DNA of 64,000 nucleotides from Hymenobacter fodinae (GTDB taxonomy: Bacteria; Bacteroidota; Bacteroidia; Cytophagales; Hymenobacteraceae). The stretch is taken from assembly GCF_004745825.1 (NCBI RefSeq), contig NZ_SRLA01000006.1:1-64000 (forward strand). The letters are read 5' to 3'. The translations under genes and the position numbers were made by a program. Shown here piece after piece: positions 44,132-52,867 of the stretch (position 1 is its first letter; each line of letters starts with the position of its first letter). Under the pieces are notes generated by a model that searched no databases, was not told where the DNA came from, and worked only from the letters and a program-made list of their open reading frames with translations.

Positions 44132-45295
44132 TTACTCGACGCTAGCTTTCCGGGCCAGGGCTGCTACGGCTAGGCCCATGACGGCAATTAGGGCGAAGGA
44201 AACGCGCAGGCTCGTGATGCCAGCCACCAAGCCAATGAGAGGCGGCCCCAGCAAAAACCCAGCGAAGCCCACCGTAGAAACCGCCGCCAGTGCCACGCCC
44301 GGGGACATGGTTTTGGAGCGCCCCGCCGCCCCGTACACCAGCGGCACTACTGAGGATACCCCCAGCCCCACCAGCATAAAGCCCACGGTGGCCGGCAGCA
44401 CGCTCGGGAAAATCACCGCCAAAGCCAGGCCGATGGCCTCCAGCAGTCCACTTAGCATGAGGGTGCGCTGGCGGCCGAAACGGTCGGTGAACCAGTCGGC
44501 AATGAAGCGTCCGGCGGCCATGGTGCTCATAAAGGCGGCAAATCCTACGCCCACCACATCCTGGTTGGCGTGCAAAACCTTCCCGAAGTACACCCCGCTC
44601 CAGTCGAACATGGTGCCTTCGCAGAGCAGAGAGCAAAACGCCAACACGCCCAGCAGCAGCAACGACTTATCGGGCAGCACAAAAATGGGGGCATCGGCTT
44701 CGCGGGGGGCATCGGCGGGCAGCAGGTAGGGACGCACCAGTACTACCCCGGCAATGATAACGCCCGTAATCAGCAGAAAATGGTGCAGGGGCGATACGTT
44801 ATGCGAAATCATAAAGGTGCCAATGGCTGCCCCCGCGAAACCAGCCAGGCTCCAGAGCCCGTGGAAACTCGCCATAATGGACTTGCCATATACGGCCTCC
44901 ACGCCCACAGCCTGAGTATTAATGCTGATGTTAGCCATATTGCTGGCCAGCCCAAATACCACCAGCGCCACCATCAGTAGGGGCGTAGAACTGGCTAGTC
45001 CCAGCAAGGGTAGGAAGGCTGCGTATAGAAACAAGCCAAGTACTGTAAGCAGGCGGCTCCCGTGGCGGGCCACCAACCAGCCCGATAACGGCAAAGACAC
45101 CAGGGAGCCAAACGGAACGGCCAGTAGCACCCCGCCCAGCTCGGTATCGGAGAGGCCTAGCTGTTGCTGCACCGTTGGGATGCGGGCCGCCCAGGTAGAA
45201 AAGCACAAGCCCTGCAGAAAAAAGGCGGCCGCCACCGCCAGCCGGTAGGTGCGGCGGGGGTGCACTAAGTCAGAGCCAGGGGAGTAAGTCAGCAT
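44132..45295 (-). CDS. MFS transporter
   Basis: This 387-residue major facilitator protein has 12 predicted helices. The start at MLTYSPGSDLVHPRRTYRLAV was chosen because the longer frame adds 70 residues with no membrane logic. Visible family words are FSTWAARIPTVQQQLGLSD at helix 1-2, SGWLVARHGSRLLTVLG and MAAGRFIADWFTDRFGRQR. The pattern resembles the YbjJ-like subgroup. The substrate is unknown. Confidence 0.83.
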   Translation of the reverse strand: MLTYSPGSDLVHPRRTYRLAVAAAFFLQGLCFSTWAARIPTVQQQLGLSDTELGGVLLAVPFGSLVSLPLSGWLVARHGSRLLTVLGLFLYAAFLPLLGLASSTPLLMVALVVFGLASNMANISINTQAVGVEAVYGKSIMASFHGLWSLAGFAGAAIGTFMISHNVSPLHHFLLITGVIIAGVVLVRPYLLPADAPREADAPIFVLPDKSLLLLGVLAFCSLLCEGTMFDWSGVYFGKVLHANQDVVGVGFAAFMSTMAAGRFIADWFTDRFGRQRTLMLSGLLEAIGLALAVIFPSVLPATVGFMLVGLGVSSVVPLVYGAAGRSKTMSPGVALAAVSTVGFAGFLLGPPLIGLVAGITSLRVSFALIAVMGLAVAALARKASVE

Positions 45296-45725
45296 AGCAA
45301 AAGGCAACAGCGAAATCGGACAGCAAAAAAATACCCATCCGGGCCCGGCAACAGGGCAAGATGGGTGGGAGTAACGGAAAAGAGGCAAGGCGGTGGGGCC
45401 GCGCCCGCAAAGATCAGCAAAAGAGACCAGAACCGCTTGCCGATGGTTGTACGCTAGGCCAGATGTACGGTAGGGCAGGGCGGAAGTTAGCCGCAGGGCC
45501 AACACGTTTTAGCAAACAGCGCTACTACTGCCGATTTGAGTGAGGAAGCAAAATGGATTTTTATTGTGAGCGAAATAAGGCACAACGTGCGTAGCAATGG
45601 CCAGCGACGCCCGGCAAAAACTTATAATGGGCCCGTAGGTTATGGTCTCGACAGTTCGAGGGTTTCTGGTATTGATTCTCTCAAACTGTTAGGCTTTAAC
45701 GCGTTTCCCACCCTCTCTCGACCAA
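45296..45725. other. Divergent intergenic region with no recognised gene
   Basis: About 430 bases lie between the divergent MFS and metallo-hydrolase genes. It contains one CTAGGCC motif at 45454 and presumably both promoters. No RNA family or reliable small frame was recognised. Confidence 0.6.
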
Positions 45726-46508
45726 ATGAAATCGACCTTTATACTTGCGGCCGCGCTGCTAGCCTCGGCGGCTCAGGCAACAGCCCAAACCGCAGCCCCC
45801 GCCTCGCGCGTTGCCCCCGACCAAATCACCACCAAGCAGGGCCCGCTTACGGTGCAGCCCATCACGCACGGTAGCGTAGTGCTTACCTGGAGTGGGAAGA
45901 CTATCTACGTAGACCCTTACGGAGGCGGCGAAGCCTACACTGGGTTAGCCGCACCCGACGTGGTACTAATCACCGATATCCACGGTGACCACCTCGACCC
46001 CAAAACGCTGGCCAGCCTCCCCGTAAGCAAAGCCCTCATGATAGTGCCCCCGGCTGTAGCGGAGAAGCTGCCGGCTGAATACAAGGGGCGGGTGCGCGTG
46101 CTCAGCAACGGTCAGCAGCTCGACACGCTGGGCATGCACGTGGCCGCTATTCCGATGTATAACCTGCCCGAAGCCCCCGATGCTATGCACCCCAAAGGTC
46201 GAGGCAATGGCTACGTACTAGGCCTGGGCGGCAAAAACGTGTATTTCTCCGGTGATACCGAGGACATTGCTGAAATGCGCGCCCTGAAGAACATTGACGT
46301 GGCCTTCGTGTGCATGAACCTGCCCTATACCATGGATGTGCAGCAGGCTGCGCAAGGCGTGCTGGCGTTCAAACCGGGCATTGTGTACCCGTACCACTAC
46401 CGCGGCCAGAACGGCTTGAGCGATGTGGCTGCCTTCAAAAAGACCGTAAACACGGCCAACAAGAAGATTGATGTGCGGCTACGCAACTGGTACTCAGCAG
46501 CCAAGTAA
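45726..46508 (+). CDS. Secreted metallo-beta-lactamase-fold hydrolase
   Basis: This 260-residue protein has a signal peptide (MKSTFILAAALLASAAQATAQ) and an MBL fold. The metal motif reads TDIHGDHLD, that is D84-x-H86-x-D88-H89; the usual first His of HxHxDH is Asp. The rest is present: GDT in YFSGDTEDI, and YPYHYRG at the C-terminal His. It is related to UlaG/UPF0173-type hydrolases. The substrate is unknown; export to the periplasm is predicted. Confidence 0.83.
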   Translation: MKSTFILAAALLASAAQATAQTAAPASRVAPDQITTKQGPLTVQPITHGSVVLTWSGKTIYVDPYGGGEAYTGLAAPDVVLITDIHGDHLDPKTLASLPVSKALMIVPPAVAEKLPAEYKGRVRVLSNGQQLDTLGMHVAAIPMYNLPEAPDAMHPKGRGNGYVLGLGGKNVYFSGDTEDIAEMRALKNIDVAFVCMNLPYTMDVQQAAQGVLAFKPGIVYPYHYRGQNGLSDVAAFKKTVNTANKKIDVRLRNWYSAAK

Positions 46509-46574
46509 CCTCCCTGATGTACTTTGCAAAACCTGCCCGCTGAGAAACTGATTTGGCTGGCAGGCTTTAAACGA

Positions 46575-46618
46575 CTAGGCCCCTGTAAACTGCCAGTTCA
46601 ACAGTTACAGGGGCCTAG
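46575..46618. terminator. Terminator with the CTAGGCC word on both arms
   Basis: CTAGGCCCCTGTAAACTG pairs with CAGTTACAGGGGCCTAG (one bulged base). It lies between the convergent metallo-hydrolase and nuclease genes, with the iterated word forming the base of the stem. Confidence 0.75.
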
Positions 46619-46675
46619 CTATGTTAAGGGGTAGGCTACAGGAGTACGGTGCCTGTTGGCACACAACCCGTCGTA

Positions 46676-48169
46676 TTAGCGTACAGAGCCGGTGTCTACC
46701 TGGGCTTCTAGTTTGTCTTGCATGGGTAGGGGGAGTTTGCTAAGCAGGTCTAGGCCAGTAGCGGCTTCAATAGCATCCACGCTTACCCGGTACTGGCTCC
46801 ACTCGGGGCTGACAGACTGATCGTTGGGTGTATCTACCGCTAGTATGCGGGCCTGGCCGGAGGCTATGCGCTGCAAGTCATTAGAGCCTTCGGGCAGTAT
46901 CACCAGTACCTTCCACACGCGGGCCGGCACCGTTACGCGGCCCTGGTCGATGGTGGTAACGCGGCCGTTCTGGCCGGTGCCGCCCTTGCCGTAGCTGCCC
47001 ATCAGCACGTACACCTCCTGGCCCTGTTTCACCTGGTTGCGCGTCCATTCTTCTAGGCCACTCCAGGTGCGCTGGTTGTTGTTGCCGGCCTGCGGAATCA
47101 TGTTGGTCATCAGGAAGGTGGCCGAGTTGTCGTCGAGGTCCGTGGAGCGGTCGGCGGAGGGGCAGTTGTGGCCGCGGTCGAAGCCCGAGCCGCTGTAGCT
47201 GCGGGGCGTCACTTGGTAGAACTGGCGGGGCAGGGCGGGGTCGGGCCGGAAATCATCTTGGCGCGGGGCCGAGCCCATCCAGGCCCGGTTGAGGTGCCAG
47301 CTTACCCAGGTGGGCGTGCCGCGCTGGGCGTTGTAGCCCACTACGTACTGAGGCTTTACCAGCAGGTAGTTGGAGGGGTTGTTGACATCGGGGGTGGCGC
47401 CGCTAGGGTTGCCCAGAGCCATGTTATCATCGCGGCCCGATACTACTGCCGAGGCCCGCGCCGTAGTGGCCGGGGGCAGGCTAGAAGAAGTGGGAGCAGG
47501 GCTGCTGGCCGGGGCAGTTGTAGAGGGTGCCCCCACCACGGAGCCGCCCGCCACATTCGCGCCGTTGGCCCCCGTCAGGGTTATATCATCAATGTTAAGC
47601 CGGCCCTTGCCACCGTCAGTCTTGCGGATTTCCAGGCGCAACGGACCAGCCGCGCCGCCCTGAAACGTAGTGACCACCAGCCGCGGGCCCTGGGCTTTCA
47701 CGGGCTGCCCAATGCGGCGGTACGTGCGCCCCCCGTCAATGCTGCCCCACAACTCCCACGTGCTGGCGGGGTCAGTGCCATAGGCCGCGCTGGTTACCTT
47801 AATAACCTGCACGCCCCGTGGGGCGTCGAAGTTCATGCGCAGCCGCCCTTGGTCGCGCAGGCGAGCCGCCTGCTGACCGTTCTTGTGGTCTTGGTCGGAA
47901 GAACCAATCAGGGCATCTTCAAAATGCCACGAGCCCGAAGCTAAGTTTTCATCTCCGGTAGCGTAGGCGCCCTTTTGAGCCGTTTCAAACGTCTCGGGGA
48001 AGCGGCCGGGGCTTTGCGCGGCCGTGCCCGCCGACTGCACCGGAATGGCCGGCGGACCGCTGAGGTCAGAAGTTGGCTGGCGAGTGGTTTCGGGAGAATT
48101 TTGAGAACAGCCTAGGGAGGTTAGGCTCAGCAGGAGGCCCGAGAGGACAACAGGGGAGATGCGGCGCAT
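46676..48169 (-). CDS. Secreted DNA/RNA non-specific endonuclease (NucA/DRGH family) lipoprotein
   Basis: This 497-residue lipoprotein nuclease has its lipobox in LLLSLTSLGC (Cys21). A beta-rich domain (about 55-205) and a Thr/Ser/Pro linker precede the beta-beta-alpha-metal nuclease domain. The catalytic word is FDRGHNCPSADR with H334, followed 31 residues later by N365 and 8 more by E373. As I recall, this matches H124-N155-E163 of Anabaena NucA. It should degrade extracellular DNA and RNA at the cell surface. No cognate inhibitor is adjacent, but the HIT-NuiA fusion lies 4 kb away. Confidence 0.88.
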   Translation of the reverse strand: MRRISPVVLSGLLLSLTSLGCSQNSPETTRQPTSDLSGPPAIPVQSAGTAAQSPGRFPETFETAQKGAYATGDENLASGSWHFEDALIGSSDQDHKNGQQAARLRDQGRLRMNFDAPRGVQVIKVTSAAYGTDPASTWELWGSIDGGRTYRRIGQPVKAQGPRLVVTTFQGGAAGPLRLEIRKTDGGKGRLNIDDITLTGANGANVAGGSVVGAPSTTAPASSPAPTSSSLPPATTARASAVVSGRDDNMALGNPSGATPDVNNPSNYLLVKPQYVVGYNAQRGTPTWVSWHLNRAWMGSAPRQDDFRPDPALPRQFYQVTPRSYSGSGFDRGHNCPSADRSTDLDDNSATFLMTNMIPQAGNNNQRTWSGLEEWTRNQVKQGQEVYVLMGSYGKGGTGQNGRVTTIDQGRVTVPARVWKVLVILPEGSNDLQRIASGQARILAVDTPNDQSVSPEWSQYRVSVDAIEAATGLDLLSKLPLPMQDKLEAQVDTGSVR

Positions 48170-48262
48170 AAACGGCGGGTGAGTTTCTGGGGCGAATGTA
48201 GCAGAAGCCACGCAGGCACGCTAGGCCACTCCGCAGGCTTCTGAGGTGCAGGCTCGCCGTTG

Positions 48263-48757
48263 TTACTTGCCCGTGCGTTTGACTGCGGCTTCTTTGGCCT
48301 GCTTCATCTTCACCGTAAGGGGCAAGCTGGTCATGGCCAGAATGGCGTTATCGGCGCTCCAGGAAGCGTAGGAGAGACCTACTTGCTGGCCCTGCCACTT
48401 ACAGCTGAAGCCCTCCATCTTGCCGGGGCCATACACTTGTTGGAAGGTGGGCAATACCTGCTGGGCGTGTTCAGTGCCCTTCACAATGATTGTGACGGCC
48501 GCAAACTGACCTCGGAAGAACTTATAGTGAATTCGATACGCTGAGAACTGGCCTAGCCGCAGGTCCTCGTCGGTGCGCTCATAGATCTTCTCGTCGCCGT
48601 TATCCTGCACCAGGTGTAAATGCAAGGCGTCGGTGAGGGGCGTGCCGAAGCGGATACCCCGGAAGCCGTTGCTTTCATCGAGCCGGCGCACTGAGCCAGG
48701 CTCCTGCGCCGATAACGACAAGGGCAACGCCAGTAGCAGCGGATACAGAAATTTCAT
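48263..48757 (-). CDS. Exported protein of unknown function
   Basis: The 164-residue product starts MKFLYPLLLALPLSLSAQ, a clear signal peptide. The mature part begins RRLDESNGFRGIRFGTPL and contains FRGQFAAVTIIVKG, YGPGKMEGFSCKWQGQQVGL and a basic end. I do not recognise the family; FRGIRFGT recalls a motif in many small periplasmic proteins. It lies between the nuclease gene and an inverted repeat. Confidence 0.7.
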   Translation of the reverse strand: MKFLYPLLLALPLSLSAQEPGSVRRLDESNGFRGIRFGTPLTDALHLHLVQDNGDEKIYERTDEDLRLGQFSAYRIHYKFFRGQFAAVTIIVKGTEHAQQVLPTFQQVYGPGKMEGFSCKWQGQQVGLSYASWSADNAILAMTSLPLTVKMKQAKEAAVKRTGK

Positions 48758-48785
48758 GCGTAGGTAGGAGCTAGAGTTGCCCGGC

Positions 48786-48848
48786 CGAGCGGAGCGAAGA
48801 ACCTGGGTCAATCATTAGAAAGAACAATTTAGGTTCCTTGCTCCGCTC
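48786..48848. repeat. Intergenic inverted repeat related to family A
   Basis: GAGCGGAGCGAAGAACCT pairs imperfectly with AGGTTCCTTGCTCCGCTC (about 17 bp). The GAGCG..GAA core recalls the family A repeats at 16715 and 34434, but without the GTCATTC ends. Confidence 0.65.
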
Positions 48849-48945
48849 AGAAGAGCAGCGGGTTGTTTCGGCGTTGACCGACTGCCAACCCGACTGGCCT
48901 AGCCAACGCGTAGGCGCCCAGTTTAGTGCACCCATGCTGGCCTAG

Positions 48946-50133
48946 CTACGCCAGAAAATCAGGATACACTTGCAGGCACACCGGGGCCGTAAGCTCCACG
49001 CTTTGACCGGTGGGCGTGAGGCGGCCGGTGTTGGCATCGGCGAAGTACGTGACGATGGTGTTAGACTGCTGGTGCGCCACCAGCACGGTGCGGCCAGTGG
49101 GGTCGAAGGTGAAGCTGCGGGGTGTTTTGCCGGGCAGCATTACGTGCTCTACTAGGCGCAGGCGGCCGCTTTTCTCGTCAATGGCGTACACTACCAGGCT
49201 ATTATGGCCGCGGTTGGAGCCGTAGAGAAACTTCCCGTTCGGCGACACGTGCACATCGGCGCAGGCGTTCCACTCGGTGAAGCTGGCGGGGAGGGTGGGC
49301 ACCGTTTCAATTTCGGTGAGCGTACCCCGGCTGGGGTCGTAGGTCAGGGCCGTCATCGTCGAATCAAGCTCATTGATGAGGTAGGCCAGGGGCCGGGTGG
49401 GGTGGAAAGTGAGAATGCGCGGCCCCGCCCCCGGCTTGGCCTTAAACGCCGGCCCCGACTGGCCTACAAGCTTGCCACTGGCATCGAGGGTGTAGCCGTA
49501 CACGGTATCGTTGCCCAAATCGACGGCAAAAAAGTGCTTGCCGGCGGGGTCGGGCAGGAGGCAGTGAGCCCGGGCGTTTGCCTGGTTTTTGTGCGGGCCG
49601 TGGCCCTGGTGCTGGTCAACGGAAGAGGCGGGGCGCAGCATTCCACCTTCGCCAATGGGCAGGGCCGCCACGGTGCCGTTGCCGTAGTTGGCCACCAGGG
49701 CGTGGCGGTTCTGCTTGTCGAGGCTGATGTAGCAGGGAATGGTACCGGCCGAAGCCTGCTGGTTGAGCAGCGTGAGGCCACCGGTTTTGGGGTCAATGGC
49801 AAAAGCACTGACGCCGCCGTTGGGCGTGCCCTGGTAATTATCTACCTCATTCACGGCGTAGAGGAAGCGGTGCCGGCTGTCCACGGTCAGGAAGGAGGGG
49901 GCCGCGCCACCCTTGGCCCCAGTTACCCGCGTGAGGGCGCCGGTGGCGGGCGTGAGGCGGTAAAGCACAATGTTTTCCTGATCAGCCGGACCGTAGGAAC
50001 CTACATATACCAAGTAAGAAGGGTTGGCCGAGCCTAGGCCAGTGCGGGCGCAAGCAGTCAGTACGGCGGCTCCGGCTAGGCCAGTACCCAGGGTGAGTAG
50101 AAAGTGGCGGCGGCTGATGGAGGATAGACTCAT
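48946..50133 (-). CDS. Tat-exported lactonase family (6-phosphogluconolactonase-like) lipoprotein
   Basis: This 395-residue seven-bladed beta-propeller belongs to the Pgl/YbhE lactonase group. It begins with a twin-arginine signal (SISRRHFLLTLG) followed by a lipobox (VLTAC), so it is likely folded in the cytoplasm and anchored outside. Propeller words are VSAFAIDPKTGGLTLLN, HCLLPDPAGKHFFAVDLG and VSPNGKFLYGSNRGHNSLVVY. The substrate outside the cytoplasm is unlikely to be 6-phosphogluconolactone. It diverges from the DUF885 gene. Confidence 0.85.
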   Translation of the reverse strand: MSLSSISRRHFLLTLGTGLAGAAVLTACARTGLGSANPSYLVYVGSYGPADQENIVLYRLTPATGALTRVTGAKGGAAPSFLTVDSRHRFLYAVNEVDNYQGTPNGGVSAFAIDPKTGGLTLLNQQASAGTIPCYISLDKQNRHALVANYGNGTVAALPIGEGGMLRPASSVDQHQGHGPHKNQANARAHCLLPDPAGKHFFAVDLGNDTVYGYTLDASGKLVGQSGPAFKAKPGAGPRILTFHPTRPLAYLINELDSTMTALTYDPSRGTLTEIETVPTLPASFTEWNACADVHVSPNGKFLYGSNRGHNSLVVYAIDEKSGRLRLVEHVMLPGKTPRSFTFDPTGRTVLVAHQQSNTIVTYFADANTGRLTPTGQSVELTAPVCLQVYPDFLA

Positions 50134-50333
50134 AGGAAAACAAATTGGCGGTGGAAGTTTTAGGAAGGCGTGGGTAAGGTGCTAAGGTAAAGAGCTCGTA
50201 AACGTACACGATACGCAATAGAACTCACATTTAGAGAGCCGATATATTCTACTTGAGTTGCCGCAACGCCCCGTGTCAATCCACGTCCTTGTGCGCTACC
50301 TTGGCGCTTCTAATTTCGCCTCTAACTTCCTTT

Positions 50334-52112
50334 ATGCCCAAACCTTTTCTTCCTCACCTGGTGCTGGCGGCTGGTCTGAGTGGCCTAGCGGCCCTCAGCG
50401 CCTGCAACTCCAACAACAAGCCCACCTCCGGTACCCCCGAAACCGTAAACGCCGACTTCGACCGCTACAAGCAGCGCTTCATCGACTCGTTGTGGTACTA
50501 TAACCCTGAGTGGGCCTCTTCCCAAGGATACCACCGCTACGACTCGCTCTTGGTAGTGCCTACGGCGGGCCGCCGGCAAACGGAAGCTGCAGCCATTGCC
50601 CGTCGCTGGAAGGAAATGGAAATCTTCAAGCCCGAAGACCTGTCGGTCAACAACCAAACCGACTACCGCCTCATGCAGAACTACCTGCAGTCGGCGCGCT
50701 TCTACGATGACACCCTGCGGGCCTGGCAATGGAACCCGGCCAGCTATAACCTGGGCGGCTCGGTGGCCGAAATCCTAAATGGCCGCTATCAACCTCTCGA
50801 CCGTCGTCTGCGCTCCATCAGCACCAAAATTAGCCGCGCCGCCGACTACTACGAAGCTGCCAAAGCTAACTTGGAGCGGCCCACATTGGAGCACACCAAG
50901 CTGGCTATCGATCAGAACAAGGGTGGCCTAGAGGTGTTCGGGAAGGCGCTGCAAGATTCAGTAGCAAAATCGGGACTCTCGGCGAAGGAGAAAAAAGACC
51001 TCACCGACCGCATTGCCACCACGCGTCTCGTGATGGAGAACTACGTGCGCTTCCTGCAGCAGGAGGTGATGCCGGCTGGTAAGTTTCGCTCCTTTCGCCT
51101 GGGCAAGCCACTCTTCGACCGGAAGTTTGCCCTCGATATTCAGTCGACGTACTCGGCCGAACAGGTGTACCAGAAGGCGCTGCGGCACAAGCAAGAGTTG
51201 CTACATGACATGGGCAAGCGCGCCGCACGTCTCTGGCCCAAGTACTTCCCCGGCCAGCCGCAGCCCACCGACTCCGTAGCCCTCATCAAGCAGGTACTCA
51301 CCAAGCTTTCGGAGAAGCACGCCACGCAGGCTGGCTTTGTGCAGGCCGTGAAAGACCAGATACCGACCCTATTGAAGTGGGTGGACGACCACAAGCTCCT
51401 GACCCAGGACCCCACCAAACCCTTGGTAGTGCGCGAAACCCCGCTGTACATGCGGGGCAGCGGCGCCGGGGCTAGCGTATCGGCCCCCGGCCCCTACGAC
51501 AAGGCCGCCGATACTTACTACAACGTGGAGCCCCTAACCAGCTGGCCGGCGGCGAAGGCCGAAAGCTACCTGCGCGAGTACAACCAGTATACGCTGCAAA
51601 TCCTGAACATCCACGAGGCCATTCCGGGGCACTATACTCAGCTCGTGTACGCCAACCGCAGTCCCTCACTAATAAAGGCCATTTTCGGTAACGGCGCCAT
51701 GATTGAGGGCTGGGCCGTGTACGCCGAGCGCATGATGCTGGAAAGCGGCTACGGCGGCAATACCGACGAAATCTGGCTGGCCTGGGACAAGTGGAATATG
51801 CGCGTGACCCTGAATACCATCCTCGACCACGAGGTGCACGTTAACAACATCTCGGAGCAGGCGGCCGTGGCCATGCTGTTGCGCGATGGGTTTCAGGAAG
51901 ACGCCGAGGCTCGCGGCAAGTGGCTGCGCGCTACCCTGAGCCAGGTGCAGCTCAGCAGCTACTTCACCGGCTACACCGCCATTTACGAGCTGCGTGAGGA
52001 GCTGAAAAAACGCGACGCTGATAAGTTCGACCTGAAGGCATTTAATGAGCATTTCCTGAGCTACGGCAGTGCCCCCGTGAAATACATCCGGCAGATGATG
52101 CTGGCCAAGTAA
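50334..52112 (+). CDS. DUF885 family lipoprotein, putative metallopeptidase
   Basis: This 592-residue protein has a lipobox in LAALSAC. It is mostly helical, with a zinc-binding word NIHEAIPGHYTQL (HEAxPGH), a second site near GWAVYAERMMLE and a terminal HEVHVNNI stretch. DUF885 proteins are thought to be metal-dependent hydrolases or peptidases. The start MPKPFLPHLVLAAG places the signal peptide correctly; the longer frame from 50253 is not needed. A CTAGAGG-like word appears inside, but the gene ends in TAA. Confidence 0.83.
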   Translation: MPKPFLPHLVLAAGLSGLAALSACNSNNKPTSGTPETVNADFDRYKQRFIDSLWYYNPEWASSQGYHRYDSLLVVPTAGRRQTEAAAIARRWKEMEIFKPEDLSVNNQTDYRLMQNYLQSARFYDDTLRAWQWNPASYNLGGSVAEILNGRYQPLDRRLRSISTKISRAADYYEAAKANLERPTLEHTKLAIDQNKGGLEVFGKALQDSVAKSGLSAKEKKDLTDRIATTRLVMENYVRFLQQEVMPAGKFRSFRLGKPLFDRKFALDIQSTYSAEQVYQKALRHKQELLHDMGKRAARLWPKYFPGQPQPTDSVALIKQVLTKLSEKHATQAGFVQAVKDQIPTLLKWVDDHKLLTQDPTKPLVVRETPLYMRGSGAGASVSAPGPYDKAADTYYNVEPLTSWPAAKAESYLREYNQYTLQILNIHEAIPGHYTQLVYANRSPSLIKAIFGNGAMIEGWAVYAERMMLESGYGGNTDEIWLAWDKWNMRVTLNTILDHEVHVNNISEQAAVAMLLRDGFQEDAEARGKWLRATLSQVQLSSYFTGYTAIYELREELKKRDADKFDLKAFNEHFLSYGSAPVKYIRQMMLAK

Positions 52113-52143
52113 TGACTATCAGGTAGATACATAGATGCTACAG

Positions 52144-52182
52144 AAAAAACAGCCCCGGAAGGAATTTTCCGGGGCTGTTTTT
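52144..52182. terminator. Terminator after the DUF885 gene
   Basis: AAAAAACAGCCCCGGAA pairs with TTCCGGGGCTGTTTTT around a short GGAATT loop, giving a strong hairpin with a T-run 30 bases past the stop. Confidence 0.85.
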
Positions 52183-52266
52183 GTGTCTGCGCATGAACTT
52201 TTCTCTCTGTTCACCGAATGAGAGATACTACCAACACACCTTATCAGCTTCCTTTGTAGCCCGCCT

Positions 52267-52608
52267 ATGAAAGTCATTGATACCAACGATACCGGCCTGC
52301 GCACTCTAATTCACGACTTCCCCCGCGTCATTGCCAAGTTCACCTCCGCCGATTGCACCATCTGTAAGCTGTTGGCCCCGCCGTTCGAGAAATTCGCCAA
52401 CGACCCTCGCTTCCGCACCACCTTCTTGCGGCTTGACTCTGATGAAAACCCCGTAGCTAAAAAGCTGATGGATGAGCGTGTAGCCCCCTTCTTTGTGGCC
52501 TACTGCCGCGGCCGGATTGTGGAGTGCGATACTTTGAAAACAGAAGAAGAAGTGCTGGCCATGCTGGAAACCCTGCAGGCGTGCACTGATGAAGCACCGG
52601 TCCTGTAG
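52267..52608 (+). CDS. Thioredoxin-fold protein
   Basis: This 113-residue single-domain protein has no signal peptide, so it is cytoplasmic. The redox pair is C30/C33 in SADCTICKLLAPPFEKF, replacing the usual WCGPC. The cis-proline region is in ERVAPFFVAYCRG. It should act as a disulfide reductase or stress-related redox protein; the partner is unknown. Confidence 0.85.
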   Translation: MKVIDTNDTGLRTLIHDFPRVIAKFTSADCTICKLLAPPFEKFANDPRFRTTFLRLDSDENPVAKKLMDERVAPFFVAYCRGRIVECDTLKTEEEVLAMLETLQACTDEAPVL

Positions 52609-52622
52609 CGCCGTAACGTTCT

Positions 52623-52703
52623 GTGCAACTGCGCATCCACAAAGACTTGCTGGCCCTCCTCGCCATGTTGGCCATGCTGGCTCTGTTATTCCTGTTTTTC
52701 TAA
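52623..52703 (+). CDS. Possible 26-residue single-helix membrane peptide
   Basis: A GTG-initiated frame, 15 bases after the thioredoxin stop, encodes (V/M)QLRIHKDLLALLAML and ends LLFLFF. It has a short basic N-terminus and one hydrophobic helix. Bacteroidota encode many such small membrane proteins. Without comparison to relatives it could be chance. Confidence 0.3.
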   Translation: MQLRIHKDLLALLAMLAMLALLFLFF

Positions 52704-52867
52704 CCCTTTCGAAGTATTGCTGCGCTGGCTTTGATAGGTGCCGAACCAGATGCCAGCCTGCGCGGCGCTAGGCCAGTAGTAAGCGGGCATGGGCAAAGCC
52801 TTACGGCGTATGGTGCCGGAAGGAGTGGTGCTGGCTCGGGTAGGATGGTTCCTGGTAGCTTTGCGAC

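Noticed and set aside
45640..45700. tRNA T-arm-like GACAGTTCGAGGG
   Set aside because: There is no matching acceptor, D or anticodon stem around it.
50253..50333. Upstream extension of the DUF885 gene
   Set aside because: It places a second hydrophobic stretch before a normal lipoprotein signal; the ATG at 50334 is sufficient.
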